Source of the DNA: an uncultured Caulobacterales bacterium
GTDB taxonomy: Bacteria; Pseudomonadota; Alphaproteobacteria; Caulobacterales; Caulobacteraceae
DNA: 41,134 nt
Direction of reading: 5' to 3'
Assembly: GCA_903862425.1 (NCBI GenBank)
Contig: CAIOYC010000023.1
Span: forward strand, 1 to 41,134
The translations under genes and the position numbers were made by a program. The notes beneath the pieces were generated by a model that searched no databases, had not been told where the DNA came from, and saw nothing but the letters and a program-made list of their open reading frames with translations. How positions within the stretch are numbered: position 1 is the stretch's first letter; each line of letters opens with the position of its first letter. Below are positions 19,005-27,387 of this stretch, one piece after another.

Positions 19005-19607
19005 TCAGTCCAGGCCAACCTGCGGGACATAGCCCGCAGTCAAGGCGGCGACGGTGAGGTGCGGGGTCAGGACCTGGGCTTCACCGCTCCCCAGCGGTCG
19101 GCGGTCGGTATAGCCGCCGGGCGTCCAGCGGTGCAATTCCTCCTGCCATTTGAGCCAAGGCGCCCCCGCCTGCGAGATCATCACGCCGTCAGGCAGGTCA
19201 GCGAGGGGCGCGCCATAGCTTCGCTTGTCGCCCAACGGATCCATTCGCTCGGCATGAAGGGTCGCGTCCATGTCGCCGGCCGTCGGCAGGGTCAGTCCCG
19301 ACCCCGCCTCGGCCGCCGCCTTGAACCGGTTGTAGTCGGCGCGACGACACTCGTAGCAAGGACGATGTCCGGCGGCGAAGGCCGTCGCCTCGTCCATGAA
19401 GAACAGTTCGGTATAGAGACCCGGCGACATCACCGTGCGCCGGCGGCCGCGAAACTCCAGCACGCAGGTCAGCCAGGCCTTCAGGCGATAGGGGCGGCGG
19501 ATGTTCTGGTGCGCATCGTGCAGCAGGCCCCGATTGCCCATCCAGGCCCCGCGTTCCGGGGTGGCTATGATCTGCCCAAACGGATCGACGCGGTTCTGTA
19601 GCGGCAT
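19005..19607 (-). CDS. Conserved protein of unknown function with a Cys-x-x-Cys motif
   Basis: This encodes 200 residues with no signal peptide. It resembles a conserved alphaproteobacterial family whose N-terminus reads LQNRVDPFGQI, RGAWMGNRGLLHD, RPYRLKAWLTCVLEF and whose centre has FFMDEATAFAAGHRPCYECRR. The GHRPCYECRR segment looks like half of a metal site or a redox-active pair and recalls metal-binding Ada-like modules, but that is only a resemblance. The C-terminal half has KWQEELHRWTPGGY. The start at 19607 is the first Met and matches family length. It is convergent with the coiled-coil protein gene and divergent from the pilus locus. Confidence 0.75.
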   Translation of the reverse strand: MPLQNRVDPFGQIIATPERGAWMGNRGLLHDAHQNIRRPYRLKAWLTCVLEFRGRRRTVMSPGLYTELFFMDEATAFAAGHRPCYECRRADYNRFKAAAEAGSGLTLPTAGDMDATLHAERMDPLGDKRSYGAPLADLPDGVMISQAGAPWLKWQEELHRWTPGGYTDRRPLGSGEAQVLTPHLTVAALTAGYVPQVGLD

Positions 19608-19639
19608 GCGACCAGCTTACGCGCCTCACCGAAAGAATC

Positions 19640-19868
19640 GAGGGCATGGTAAATTTAACAGTAATAATCGCATTAATGCTCGTTTACGTTGATTTCCTAA
19701 GTCTATACAGCGATTGTGGACAAGTTGTCCCATCTGGTAAACGCAAATAAACCATGTATTCGACTTTTGATTCACTTGGAATTAGGGATCAACCGCCATT
19801 CTCCTCATTGTGAATAGGGGTTCGGCGAGCAGTTGGCTCGGACCCCGCCCTGCTCGCCAAAAGGAGAT
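19640..19868 (+). promoter_or_regulatory. AT-rich control region upstream of pilA1
   Basis: This is the most AT-rich stretch in the window, as expected for a strongly regulated pilin promoter. It contains a 13-bp palindrome, GGACAA-G-TTGTCC (19718-19730), a TTGAT/ATCAA inverted repeat (19767-19771 with 19788-19792) and two TTAA half-sites near 19652 and 19672. The half-sites are 14 bp apart rather than the 7 bp of a CtrA box, so CtrA control, known for Caulobacter pilA, is possible but not shown. I could not place -35/-10 boxes confidently. Confidence 0.5.
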
Positions 19869-19874
19869 ATGAGC

Positions 19875-20039
19875 ATGTCGAATATCGTGAAGAGCTTCCT
19901 GAAGGACGAATCCGGCGCGACCGCCATCGAATATGGCCTGATCGCCGCCCTGATCGCCGTGGTCATCGTCACCGCCGTGACCACCATCGGCACCAAGCTG
20001 AACACCTCGTTCGGCAACGTCGGCAACGCCATCAAGTAA
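19875..20039 (+). CDS. pilA: Flp-type pilin 1 (major pilin candidate)
   Basis: This encodes 54 residues, a Flp/Fap pilin precursor. The short basic leader MSNIVKSFLKDESG ends at the Gly before the cleavage site; mature sequence starts ATAIEYGLIAALIAVVIVTA, with Glu+5/Tyr+6 and one hydrophobic helix, then GTKLNTSFGNVGNAIK. CpaA should cut between G and A. The start at 19875 is set by AAGGAG (19861-19866) eight bases upstream; the ATG at 19869 is too close. It is close to Caulobacter PilA but shorter at the C-terminus. A pair of hairpins follows the stop. Confidence 0.95.
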   Translation: MSNIVKSFLKDESGATAIEYGLIAALIAVVIVTAVTTIGTKLNTSFGNVGNAIK

Positions 20040-20044
20040 GACCC

Positions 20045-20111
20045 GCTGCGCCGCTCGGCGCAGCCTGTAAAAGCGTACGGCGGGGCCGCGTCGATCATCG
20101 GCGCGGCCCCG
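20045..20111 (+). terminator. Two strong hairpins after pilA1
   Basis: GCTGCGCC-GCTC-GGCGCAGC (20045-20064, 8-bp stem) is followed by CGGGGCCGCG-N11-CGCGGCCCCG (20081-20090 with 20102-20111, 10-bp stem). Neither has a clean U-tract; only TTGCTTTC follows the second. They may act as a leaky terminator or as 3' stabilisers that raise pilin mRNA over downstream mRNA. Confidence 0.55.
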
Positions 20112-20244
20112 TTGCTTTCAATCAAAGTCTTGCCCCCCTGAAACAGTGTCGAGTTTCACTCGCACATAGTAAGGGGATTTAAATGAATCCACGCTATTTT
20201 TACTTTTATGACTTTGGGCAGTCGAACTACCGAGGTGGGTTGGG

Positions 20245-20406
20245 ATGACGTTCGTCGATCGCTTTATCAAAGACGAGAACGGCGCCACCGCCATCGAATA
20301 CGGCCTGATCGCCGCCCTGCTCGCCGTGGTGATCTGCGCTGCTGTGACCACCCTCGGCACTAAGCTCTACACAGCCATGGGCAATATTTCGAACGCCCTG
20401 AAATAA
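20245..20406 (+). CDS. Flp-type pilin 2
   Basis: This encodes 53 residues read directly from the sequence. The leader MTFVDRFIKDENG precedes the mature ATAIEYGLIAALLAVVICAA and VTTLGTKLYTAMGNISNALK. The cleavage site and Glu+5/Tyr+6 are as in pilin 1, but the helix carries a Cys (VVICAAV), unusual for a Flp pilin. The Shine-Dalgarno is GAGGTGGG, close to the ATG. It is clearly a tandem duplicate of pilA1 with its own 205-bp upstream gap, so it could be an alternative or minor pilin. It lies 54 bp before cpaA. Confidence 0.92.
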   Translation: MTFVDRFIKDENGATAIEYGLIAALLAVVICAAVTTLGTKLYTAMGNISNALK

Positions 20407-20460
20407 ACCCGTTCAAGTAACCTCAACGGTTCATTCAATCCTCGGCGCGATACTGACGGC

Positions 20461-20979
20461 ATGAACTCGCTGCTGCACACCCTCGCGCTCTGCGCCTTCC
20501 CGGCCATGGTGATCGTCGCCGCCCTGCGCGACATGACCAGCTACACCATTCCCAACTGGATCTCGCTAGCGCTGATCGCCGCCTTTCCGCCCGTCGCCCT
20601 GCTGGCGGGGATGAGCCTGCCGCTGATGGGCGTGTCCGCCCTGGTCGGCGTCGCGGCCCTGGTTGCCGGGATCGCCATGTTCGCCCTCGGCTGGATCGGC
20701 GGCGGCGACGCCAAGCTGTTCGCCGCCTGCGGGTTGTGGCTCGGCTGGCCTGCCGCCCTGCCGTTCGCCATGTGGACGGCCCTGGCCGGCGGCGGCCTTG
20801 CCGTGGCTTTGCTTTGGGGTCGCCGGCTCGGTCAGCCCATCGCCGCGCGCGGCCCGACCTGGTTCGGCCGGCTGATGACGCCGGGCGAGAACGTCCCCTA
20901 CGGCCTCGCCATCTGCTTCGGCGCCCTGGTGGCGTTTCCGCAGAGCGTGATCGCGCAGGCGGCCCTCCTGCCCTTCTAG
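20461..20979 (+). CDS. cpaA: Prepilin peptidase CpaA/TadV (A24 family)
   Basis: This encodes 172 residues, an inner-membrane aspartyl protease that removes pilin leaders. The two catalytic Asp residues are visible at D24 (RDMTSYTIPN) and D83 (the GGGDAK motif in WIGGGDAKLF). Several hydrophobic helices span the protein, and it lacks the N-terminal methylase domain of long PilD enzymes, as usual for TadV/CpaA. It lies between the pilin genes and cpaB, as in Caulobacter. A 172-bp gap with an inverted repeat separates it from cpaB. Confidence 0.93.
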   Translation: MNSLLHTLALCAFPAMVIVAALRDMTSYTIPNWISLALIAAFPPVALLAGMSLPLMGVSALVGVAALVAGIAMFALGWIGGGDAKLFAACGLWLGWPAALPFAMWTALAGGGLAVALLWGRRLGQPIAARGPTWFGRLMTPGENVPYGLAICFGALVAFPQSVIAQAALLPF

Positions 20980-21061
20980 GACGCCCGCCGCCCGCAGGAC
21001 GGAGGCGATCTGTCGCCAACGCGGTAAATCCAGAAAGTTAAAGCGCTTAGGCCGGCGTTAA

Positions 21062-21113
21062 CCCGCGGCGGCGGAGAATCCCCTCGACCGAGTGTCAGGT
21101 ATTCCGCCGCGGG
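21062..21113 (+). repeat. 10-bp inverted repeat in the cpaB leader
   Basis: CCCGCGGCGG (21062-21071) is the exact reverse complement of CCGCCGCGGG (21104-21113), with a 32-nt spacer. It lies 38 bp before the cpaB start, within the only sizeable gap of the cpa operon. It could be an operator or an RNA hairpin that attenuates transcription into cpaB-tadC. Confidence 0.55.
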
Positions 21114-21151
21114 CTCCCAAGCCTCCGGCATTTCTGGGGGAGAGGGCAGGC

Positions 21152-22063
21152 ATGAGTCCCGTCCGCATAGCGGTGATCGTCATGGCGGCGCTGGTCGGCT
21201 CGGTAGGGCTGGCCTTTTTCGCGCGCTCCATCGCGTCGCCGCCGAAAAGGACCATGATCGCCGCCGCGCCTCAGGTGATCGAAGCGCCGATGACCCGCGT
21301 GCTCGTGGCGGCCCATGACCTGCAGCCCGGCGACAAACTGACCGCGGGCGACTTCACCTGGCAGCCCTGGCCCCAGTCGGGTCTGAACCCGTTGTTCATC
21401 ACCGACGGCGCCGCTGCGCCGACCAAGGCCCCGGTGGTCCAGAAGGTCACCGTCAACGCCCAGATCAAGGCGCGCGACGTCCTGTCCGGCGGCGCGGAAG
21501 GCGCGGCCGCCGATTTCGTCGGCGCCATCGTGCGCGAGCCGCTTCTGAAGGGCGAACCCCTCGTCCAGTCCAAGGTGGTCAAGGGCACGGCGGCCGGCAT
21601 GCTGGCCGTCTCGCTCGATCCGGGCATGCGCGCCATGGCCGTGCCCATGTCCGCCGAAAGCGCAGCCGGCGGCTTCATCCTGCCCGGCGACCATGTGGAC
21701 GTGGTGCAGAGCCGCAAGATCGACGGCATCAACGGCCAGCAGAAATTCGCCTCCGGCTCCGTCCTGCATAACGTCAAGGTGCTGGCGATCGACCAGACCA
21801 CCACGGGTTCGCAGAAGGCCCCGGACGCCGCCGCCCACGTGGGCGCCACCGCCACGCTCGAGGTCACGCCCGACCAGGCCGAGCTTCTCGCCCTGTCCAA
21901 GTCCCAGGGCGAACTGACCCTGATCCTGCGCTCCTACGCCGATACCGCGGGCCCCTCCAGCTCCGGCAGCGGCGCCCGCGTGGCCCAGACCGTCACGGCG
22001 GCGCCGACGGTGGTCAAGGTGTTCCGCAACGGCTCTCCCGCCGACGTGATGGTGGCCCGATGA
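21152..22063 (+). CDS. cpaB: Tad pilus assembly protein CpaB/RcpC
   Basis: This encodes 303 residues with an N-terminal membrane anchor (SPVRIAVIVMAALVGSVGLAFF). An SAF domain follows (about 45-105: MTRVLVAAHDLQPGDKLTAG, TWQPWPQ), then the RcpC-type domain (LDPGMRAMAVPMSAESAAGG, FILPGDHVDVVQSR, TLEVTPDQAELLALSKSQG). CpaB associates with the secretin in the periplasm. The start at 21152 follows GGGGGAGAGGG and begins just before the anchor; the frame is open to 21092 but without a Shine-Dalgarno there. Its TGA overlaps the cpaC ATG by 4 bp. Confidence 0.95.
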   Translation: MSPVRIAVIVMAALVGSVGLAFFARSIASPPKRTMIAAAPQVIEAPMTRVLVAAHDLQPGDKLTAGDFTWQPWPQSGLNPLFITDGAAAPTKAPVVQKVTVNAQIKARDVLSGGAEGAAADFVGAIVREPLLKGEPLVQSKVVKGTAAGMLAVSLDPGMRAMAVPMSAESAAGGFILPGDHVDVVQSRKIDGINGQQKFASGSVLHNVKVLAIDQTTTGSQKAPDAAAHVGATATLEVTPDQAELLALSKSQGELTLILRSYADTAGPSSSGSGARVAQTVTAAPTVVKVFRNGSPADVMVAR

Positions 22064-23733
22064 CCCGCACGCCCAATCGCATGTTGCGCCTGGCCGCGCT
22101 TTTGGCCGCCACGACGGCCCTGCTCCAGCCGGTCGCCGCCTCGGCGCAGTCGGGCCGCGCTCTTGCGGGCGCGCCGGTCATCTCCGGCGCCGGCATCGGC
22201 CCGGCGATCCAGGCCCAGACCGTCTCCATCGACCTCGCTGGAGCCTCGGCGCCGGTGCGGATGATGCAGCTGCCCAAGGGCAAGATGGCCACGGTGGACC
22301 TGCCCACCGACGCTCGCGACGTGGTCCTGTCCGACCCCAAGGTCGCCGACGTCCAGGTCGCGACGCCCCGCCGCATCTATGTGACGGGCATGGCCTCGGG
22401 CCAGACCGACGCCACCTTCATGGACGGCGGCGGACGGCCGATCCTGCGCCTCAACATCCGCGTCGACCAGGACACCAGCGCCCTCGGCGATACCCTGAAC
22501 CGCCTGCTGCCGGGCGCCGCCATCCGCGTCGAGCCCGTGGCCGACTCCATCGTCCTGACCGGCGAGGTGCAGAACGCCAGCACCGCCGACCGCGCCGTCC
22601 GCATCGCCCAGGCGTTCGTCTCCAAGCCCGAGCAGGTGGTCAACATGCTCTCCGTCGGCGAGAGCGAGCAGGTGATGCTGAAGGTCCGCATCGTCGAGGT
22701 GAACCGCTCGGTCATCAAACAGCTCGGCGTGAACCTCAGCGCGGTAATCGGCCAGATCGGCGGTAGCCAGTTCAGCTTCGCGAACGCCGCCACCTACGGC
22801 GTCAGCGGAGCCCTGCTGGGCGGCCTCTCCGGGGGTTACAACCTCGATACGACGCAGCAGCCCGAGATCATCGTCCCTTGCGCCAACGGCGTCAGCGGCA
22901 CCTGTTATCAGGTGGTGAAGCCGGGCAATCCGACCTATGTCAACGGCAACAGCGGCACGACGGTGGGCAATCCTTCCACCGCCACGGCACAGACCACGGT
23001 GGGCTCCAACGGCCTGAACAAGGCGAACTCAACCCTTAACGCCTTCGAGCGCGCCGGGCTGGTGCGCAGCTTGGCAGAACCCGACCTCGTCACCGTCTCG
23101 GGCGAGGCGGGCCACTTCCTCGTCGGCGGCGAATTCCCGGTGCCGGTGGGCCAGGACAATAACGGCCGCGTCACCGTCGAATTCAAGCAGTATGGTGTGG
23201 GCCTCGGCTTCACTCCGATCGTGCTGTCCAAGGGCCGGATTTCGTTGAAACTCTCAGCGGAAGTCTCCGAGCTTAACAACAGCAACGGCTTCACCCTCAC
23301 CAGCTCGAGCACGACCTCCAGCGGGACGACGACCAGTTCTCCGGCCCTGGTGATCCCCGGCCTGAACGTGCGGCGGGTGGAGAACTCGGTCGAACTGCCC
23401 TCCGGCCAGAGCCTGATGATCGCCGGGCTGCTGCAATCGAACGCCAAGCAGACCTTGGACAGCCTGCCGGGTCTGCAGAACCTGCCGGTTCTGGGCGCCC
23501 TGTTCCGCTCGCGCGACTTTGTGAACAACGAGACCGAACTGGTGGTCATCGTCACCCCCTACCTCGTCAAGCCGACCGCGCCGGGCAATCTGCAGACGCC
23601 CGCTGACGGTCTGGAGCTCGCCTCCGATCTGGAGACCACCATGTTCGGTCGCCTGAACAAGAGCTTCGGCAAACCAGTGGTCGCTCCCAAGGGCGGCGCT
23701 TATCAGGGACCGGTCGGTTATGTCGTCGATTAA
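22060..23733 (+). CDS. cpaC: Tad pilus outer-membrane secretin CpaC/RcpA
   Basis: This encodes 557 residues with a signal peptide (LRLAALLAATTALLQPVAAS, cleavage after SAQ). The N-terminal pilus-formation domain (MQLPKGKMATVDLPTDARDV) and a BON-like region precede the secretin domain (VMLKVRIVEVNRSVIKQLGV, KQYGVGLGFTPIVL, LPSGQSLMIAGLL, SLPGLQNLPVLGALFRS, NNETELVVIVTPYLVKP). Between about residues 255 and 325 there is a Thr/Gly/Asn-rich insert with a Cys pair (PCANGVSGTCYQ), probably a surface or gate-proximal loop. It forms the outer-membrane channel for the pilus. It overlaps cpaB by 4 bp and cpaD by 14 bp. Confidence 0.96.
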   Translation: MTRTPNRMLRLAALLAATTALLQPVAASAQSGRALAGAPVISGAGIGPAIQAQTVSIDLAGASAPVRMMQLPKGKMATVDLPTDARDVVLSDPKVADVQVATPRRIYVTGMASGQTDATFMDGGGRPILRLNIRVDQDTSALGDTLNRLLPGAAIRVEPVADSIVLTGEVQNASTADRAVRIAQAFVSKPEQVVNMLSVGESEQVMLKVRIVEVNRSVIKQLGVNLSAVIGQIGGSQFSFANAATYGVSGALLGGLSGGYNLDTTQQPEIIVPCANGVSGTCYQVVKPGNPTYVNGNSGTTVGNPSTATAQTTVGSNGLNKANSTLNAFERAGLVRSLAEPDLVTVSGEAGHFLVGGEFPVPVGQDNNGRVTVEFKQYGVGLGFTPIVLSKGRISLKLSAEVSELNNSNGFTLTSSSTTSSGTTTSSPALVIPGLNVRRVENSVELPSGQSLMIAGLLQSNAKQTLDSLPGLQNLPVLGALFRSRDFVNNETELVVIVTPYLVKPTAPGNLQTPADGLELASDLETTMFGRLNKSFGKPVVAPKGGAYQGPVGYVVD

Positions 23734-24424
23734 GACCCTCAACCTCCTCGGCGGCCTGGTCGCCCTCGGCCTGCTCGCCGGCTGCGCCTCGGCCCCGCCG
23801 CCGGTGACCGGCCTCAACGAGCATCCGCCCACCGCCCTCGACAAGTTCGCCATCGGCCTGCACGAGGCGCCCGAACAGGTGGCGCTCGGCGTGCATCTGG
23901 AAGGCGTCAGCGCCAACCAGCGCGAGGCCCTGGCCGGCTTCGCCGACCGCTGGCGTGCTGCCGGCGCCGGCTACATCACCATCCAGACCCCGGACGACTG
24001 CGCCGACGTGCAGGGCGCCAAGTCCTATGCCCAGTCCGTCACCTCCACCCTCGGCGTGATGGGCGTGCCCTATGATCACATCCGCTTCATCGGCTATGCC
24101 GGCGGCGGGCCGAACGCCAAGCCGGTCGTGTTGGCCAGCTTCACCCACCTGGTCGCCGAAGGCCCCGATTGCCGCGATATCCCGTGGGAAAACCTCAGCG
24201 CCACCAAGGACAACAAGCCCTATAACCGGTTCGGCTGCGTGATCGCCGCCAATCTCGCGGCCCAGATCGCCGACCCGGCCGACTTCGCCGGCAATGTGCC
24301 GCTCGCCCCCGCCGACAATACCCGCCGCATGGTGGTGCTCGGCAAGTACCGCGACGGCAAGACGACCTCCTCGGAAAAGGACAACCAGGCCGACGGCTCG
24401 GTGTCCCAAGTGGTGAAGCAATGA
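23720..24424 (+). CDS. cpaD: Tad pilus lipoprotein CpaD
   Basis: This encodes 234 residues. The lipoprotein signal ends in a good lipobox (LGLLAGC, about residues 16-22). The CpaD family pattern follows: FADRWRAAGAGYITIQTP, a segment with PYDHIRFIGYAGGG, LVAEGPDCRDIPWEN, and the distinctive YNRFGCVIAANLAAQIADP. CpaD is an outer-membrane-linked partner needed for secretin function. It overlaps cpaC by 14 bp and cpaE by 4 bp, so these genes are translationally coupled. Confidence 0.94.
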   Translation: MSSIKTLNLLGGLVALGLLAGCASAPPPVTGLNEHPPTALDKFAIGLHEAPEQVALGVHLEGVSANQREALAGFADRWRAAGAGYITIQTPDDCADVQGAKSYAQSVTSTLGVMGVPYDHIRFIGYAGGGPNAKPVVLASFTHLVAEGPDCRDIPWENLSATKDNKPYNRFGCVIAANLAAQIADPADFAGNVPLAPADNTRRMVVLGKYRDGKTTSSEKDNQADGSVSQVVKQ

Positions 24425-25863
24425 GTTCTCGCGCCGCCCTTCACGACCTCGAAGACGACGCGTTCGACGCGGCCGACGACTTCGGCGGCGCGCCCGACCC
24501 GTTCGCGCCCAAGCCCAAGGCCGCCGCGCCCGCCGCCGGTCCCTATGCGGATGAGGACGACGACTTCGCCCTCGACGCGCCCGGCTATGCCGCGCCGCCG
24601 ACCTCCAATCCGGTCGGCGCGCTGCTGGCGGGGGCCGAGGCGGCGCTGGGCGAGCATTCGGTTCCGCGCATCTCGATCCACGCCTTCTGCCAGCGGGCCG
24701 AGACCGCCAAGCTGGTGCAGTACGCCGCCGCCGACCGGCGTCTGTCGCGCGCGACCACCGAGGTGATCCCCGGCGGCCTGTTCGATGCACTGGACCGCTA
24801 CGCCAACCAGCCGACCCCGGCTCTGATCATCGTCGAATCCAACGAACACGCCCAGACCCTGATCGACGGGCTGGACCGCCTGGCCGAGGTCTGCGACGCG
24901 GGCACCAAGGTGGTGGTGATCGGTTCGCAGAACGACATCACCCTCTATCGCGCCCTGATGCGCCGGGGCGTGAGCGAGTATTTGGTCCCGCCGCTGCAGC
25001 CGCTGCAGCTGATCCGCGCCGTGACGGGCCTCTATGCCGATCCGGCGACCCCGTTCGTGGGCCGCACCCTGGCCTTCGTCGGCGCCAAGGGCGGCTGCGG
25101 CTCCTCCACCCTGGCGCACAATGTCGCCTACCAGATTTCCGAGGGGACCCAGTCCAACACGGTGATCGTGGACTACGACCTGGCCTTCGGCACCGCGGGG
25201 CTGGATTTCAACCAGGACCCGCTGCAGGGCGTGGCGGACGCGCTGCTGAAGCCCGACCGGCTGGACCCCACCCTGCTCGACCGGATGACCGCGCGGTGTT
25301 CCGAGCGCCTCAGCCTGTTCGCCGCCCCGGCCTCCCTCGACGACGACTACGACATCTCCATCGAGGCCTATGAGGAGGTCACCTCCAAGATCCGCTCCAC
25401 CGCCCCCTATGTGGTGCTCGACCTGCCGCACGTGTGGTCGGGCTGGATGCGGCGGATGATGATGACGGTGGACGATGTGGTGGTCACCGCCACGCCCGAC
25501 CTCGCCTCCCTGCGCAACGCCAAGAACCTGATCGACCTGGTGCGCAAGGCGCGCCCGAACGATCACCCGCCGCAGCTGATCCTCAACCAGGTCGGCGCGC
25601 CGGGCCGTCCGGAAATTCCGGTCAAGGAATTCGCCAAGGCGCTGCAGATCGAACCCGCCCTCGTGCTGCCCTTCGACCCCAAGCTGTTCGGCAAGGCCGC
25701 CAACAATGGACAGATGGTGTTCGAGGTGAACCCCAAAGCCAAGTCCTCCGAGGGCCTAGCCCTATTCGCCCAGCAGCTGTCGCGTCGCGACGCCGCACCG
25801 GTCGCCGCGGCCGCCAAGTCCACGGGCATCGCCATGCTCGACAAACTCCTGAAGCGTGGCTGA
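24421..25863 (+). CDS. cpaE: Tad pilus localisation ATPase CpaE/TadZ
   Basis: This encodes 480 residues. An acidic disordered head (about 1-75) precedes a receiver-like domain (about 80-210: ALIIVESNEHAQTLIDGL, VVVIGSQNDITLYRALMRRG, SEYLVPPLQPLQLI). A MinD/ParA-like ATPase domain follows with a deviant Walker A (GAKGGCGSSTLAHNVA), where the usual GKS/T lysine is replaced, as in other CpaE/TadZ proteins. VIVDYDLAFGTAGLDF and YVVLDLPHVWSGW follow. CpaE directs the pilus machine to its site, the pole in Caulobacter. It overlaps cpaD by 4 bp. Confidence 0.95.
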   Translation: MSSRAALHDLEDDAFDAADDFGGAPDPFAPKPKAAAPAAGPYADEDDDFALDAPGYAAPPTSNPVGALLAGAEAALGEHSVPRISIHAFCQRAETAKLVQYAAADRRLSRATTEVIPGGLFDALDRYANQPTPALIIVESNEHAQTLIDGLDRLAEVCDAGTKVVVIGSQNDITLYRALMRRGVSEYLVPPLQPLQLIRAVTGLYADPATPFVGRTLAFVGAKGGCGSSTLAHNVAYQISEGTQSNTVIVDYDLAFGTAGLDFNQDPLQGVADALLKPDRLDPTLLDRMTARCSERLSLFAAPASLDDDYDISIEAYEEVTSKIRSTAPYVVLDLPHVWSGWMRRMMMTVDDVVVTATPDLASLRNAKNLIDLVRKARPNDHPPQLILNQVGAPGRPEIPVKEFAKALQIEPALVLPFDPKLFGKAANNGQMVFEVNPKAKSSEGLALFAQQLSRRDAAPVAAAAKSTGIAMLDKLLKRG

Positions 25864-25867
25864 CCGA

Positions 25868-27382
25868 ATGTTCGGCAAGCGTAGTTTCGCCGATGGAGAC
25901 CGGGCTCCGCCCCCGCCCGCTGTTGCGGGCGCCGAGATCGCCACGCGTCCACAGCGCCAGGAAGTGGTCGAAAAGCCCGCCGCCCCCGCCCCGGCCGCAG
26001 CCGTCGCCGATCCTGCCGCCAAGCGCGCCGGCAGCGATGCGGTGCACCGCAAGGTCACCAGCAGCGCCGATGGCGAAAAGGCCGTCATCACCGAGGTGGT
26101 GCGCGAGCAGAGCGACTACTATCACGCCACCAAGACCCAGATTTACTCGGCCCTGCTGAACACCATCGATCTGGCCCAGCTGGCCCAGCTCGACCACAAG
26201 CAGGCTGCGGAAGAGATTCGCGACATCGTCGCCGAGCTGGTGGCGATCAAGAACGTCTCGATGTCGGGCGTCGAGCAGGACCACCTCGTTCAGGACATCA
26301 TCAACGACGTCCTCGGCTATGGCCCGCTCGAGCCCCTGCTGGCGCGGGACGACATCGCCGACATAATGGTCAACGGCGCGCACCGGGTCTTCATCGAAGT
26401 CCAGGGCAAGGTGCAGCTGACCAATGTGCGCTTCCGCGACAATCAGCAGCTGATGAACATCTGCCAGCGGATCGTGTCGCAGGTCGGCCGCCGCGTGGAC
26501 GAAAGCTCGCCCATCTGCGACGCGCGCCTGATCGACGGCAGCCGCGTCAATGTCATCGCCCCGCCCCTCGCCCTCGATGGTCCCACCCTGACGATCCGGA
26601 AATTCCGGCGCGACAAACTGACCATGAAGGACCTGCAGAACTGGGCCTCCATCAGTCCCGAAGGCGCCAAGGTGCTGGGCGTGATCGGAGCCAGCCGCTG
26701 CAACGTGCTGATCTCCGGCGGTACGGGTTCGGGCAAGACCACGCTGCTGAACTGCATGACCGCCTATATCGACCCCACGGAGCGGGTCATCACCTGCGAG
26801 GACGCGGCCGAACTGCAGCTGCAGCAACCGCACGTGGTGCGCCTGGAAACGCGTCCGCCCAACCTCGAAGGCCAGGGCGCGATCACCATGCGCGACCTGG
26901 TCAAGAACTGCCTGCGGATGCGCCCCGAGCGTATCATCGTCGGCGAAGTCCGGGGCCCTGAAGCGTTCGACCTCCTGCAGGCCATGAACACCGGCCACGA
27001 CGGCTCCATGGGCACGCTGCACGCCAACTCGCCCCGCGAGGCCGTGTCGCGCCTGGAATCGATGATCACCATGGGCGGCTACGGCCTGCCCTCCAAGACC
27101 ATCCGCGAGATGGTGGTCGGCTCCATCGACGTGATCGTCCAGGCCGCCCGCCTGCGTGACGGTTCGCGCCGTATCACCCACATCACCGAGGTGCTGGGCC
27201 TGGAAGGCGAAGTGATCATCACCCAGGACCTGTTCGTCTACGAGATCACCGGCGAAGACAAGGACGGCAAGATCATCGGCCGGCACCGCTCCACCGGTAT
27301 CGCGCGTCCTCGGTTCTGGGACCGCGCCCGCTATTACGGCCTGGAGCGCGAGCTGGCCGAAGCCCTCGACGCGGCGGAGTAG
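25868..27382 (+). CDS. cpaF: Tad pilus secretion ATPase CpaF/TadA
   Basis: This encodes 504 residues, the type II/IV secretion hexameric ATPase powering pilus extension, and in the Tad system probably retraction. After a Pro/Ala-rich head come [33 protein letters not shown], Walker A ([13 protein letters not shown]), the Asp box ([14 protein letters not shown]), Walker B ([17 protein letters not shown]) and the His box ([18 protein letters not shown]). The start at 25868 (MFGKRSF) matches the family's usual N-terminus; an in-frame GTG at 25856 would overlap cpaE by 8 bp and add four residues. It lies in one operon with cpaE and tadB. Confidence 0.96.
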   Translation: MFGKRSFADGDRAPPPPAVAGAEIATRPQRQEVVEKPAAPAPAAAVADPAAKRAGSDAVHRKVTSSADGEKAVITEVVREQSDYYHATKTQIYSALLNTIDLAQLAQLDHKQAAEEIRDIVAELVAIKNVSMSGVEQDHLVQDIINDVLGYGPLEPLLARDDIADIMVNGAHRVFIEVQGKVQLTNVRFRDNQQLMNICQRIVSQVGRRVDESSPICDARLIDGSRVNVIAPPLALDGPTLTIRKFRRDKLTMKDLQNWASISPEGAKVLGVIGASRCNVLISGGTGSGKTTLLNCMTAYIDPTERVITCEDAAELQLQQPHVVRLETRPPNLEGQGAITMRDLVKNCLRMRPERIIVGEVRGPEAFDLLQAMNTGHDGSMGTLHANSPREAVSRLESMITMGGYGLPSKTIREMVVGSIDVIVQAARLRDGSRRITHITEVLGLEGEVIITQDLFVYEITGEDKDGKIIGRHRSTGIARPRFWDRARYYGLERELAEALDAAE

Positions 27383-27387
27383 GACCG

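Noticed and set aside
19652..19675. Paired TTAA half-sites upstream of pilA1 as a CtrA box
   Set aside because: The half-sites are separated by 14 bp rather than 7 bp. CtrA control of pilA is known in Caulobacter but is not demonstrated by this pair.
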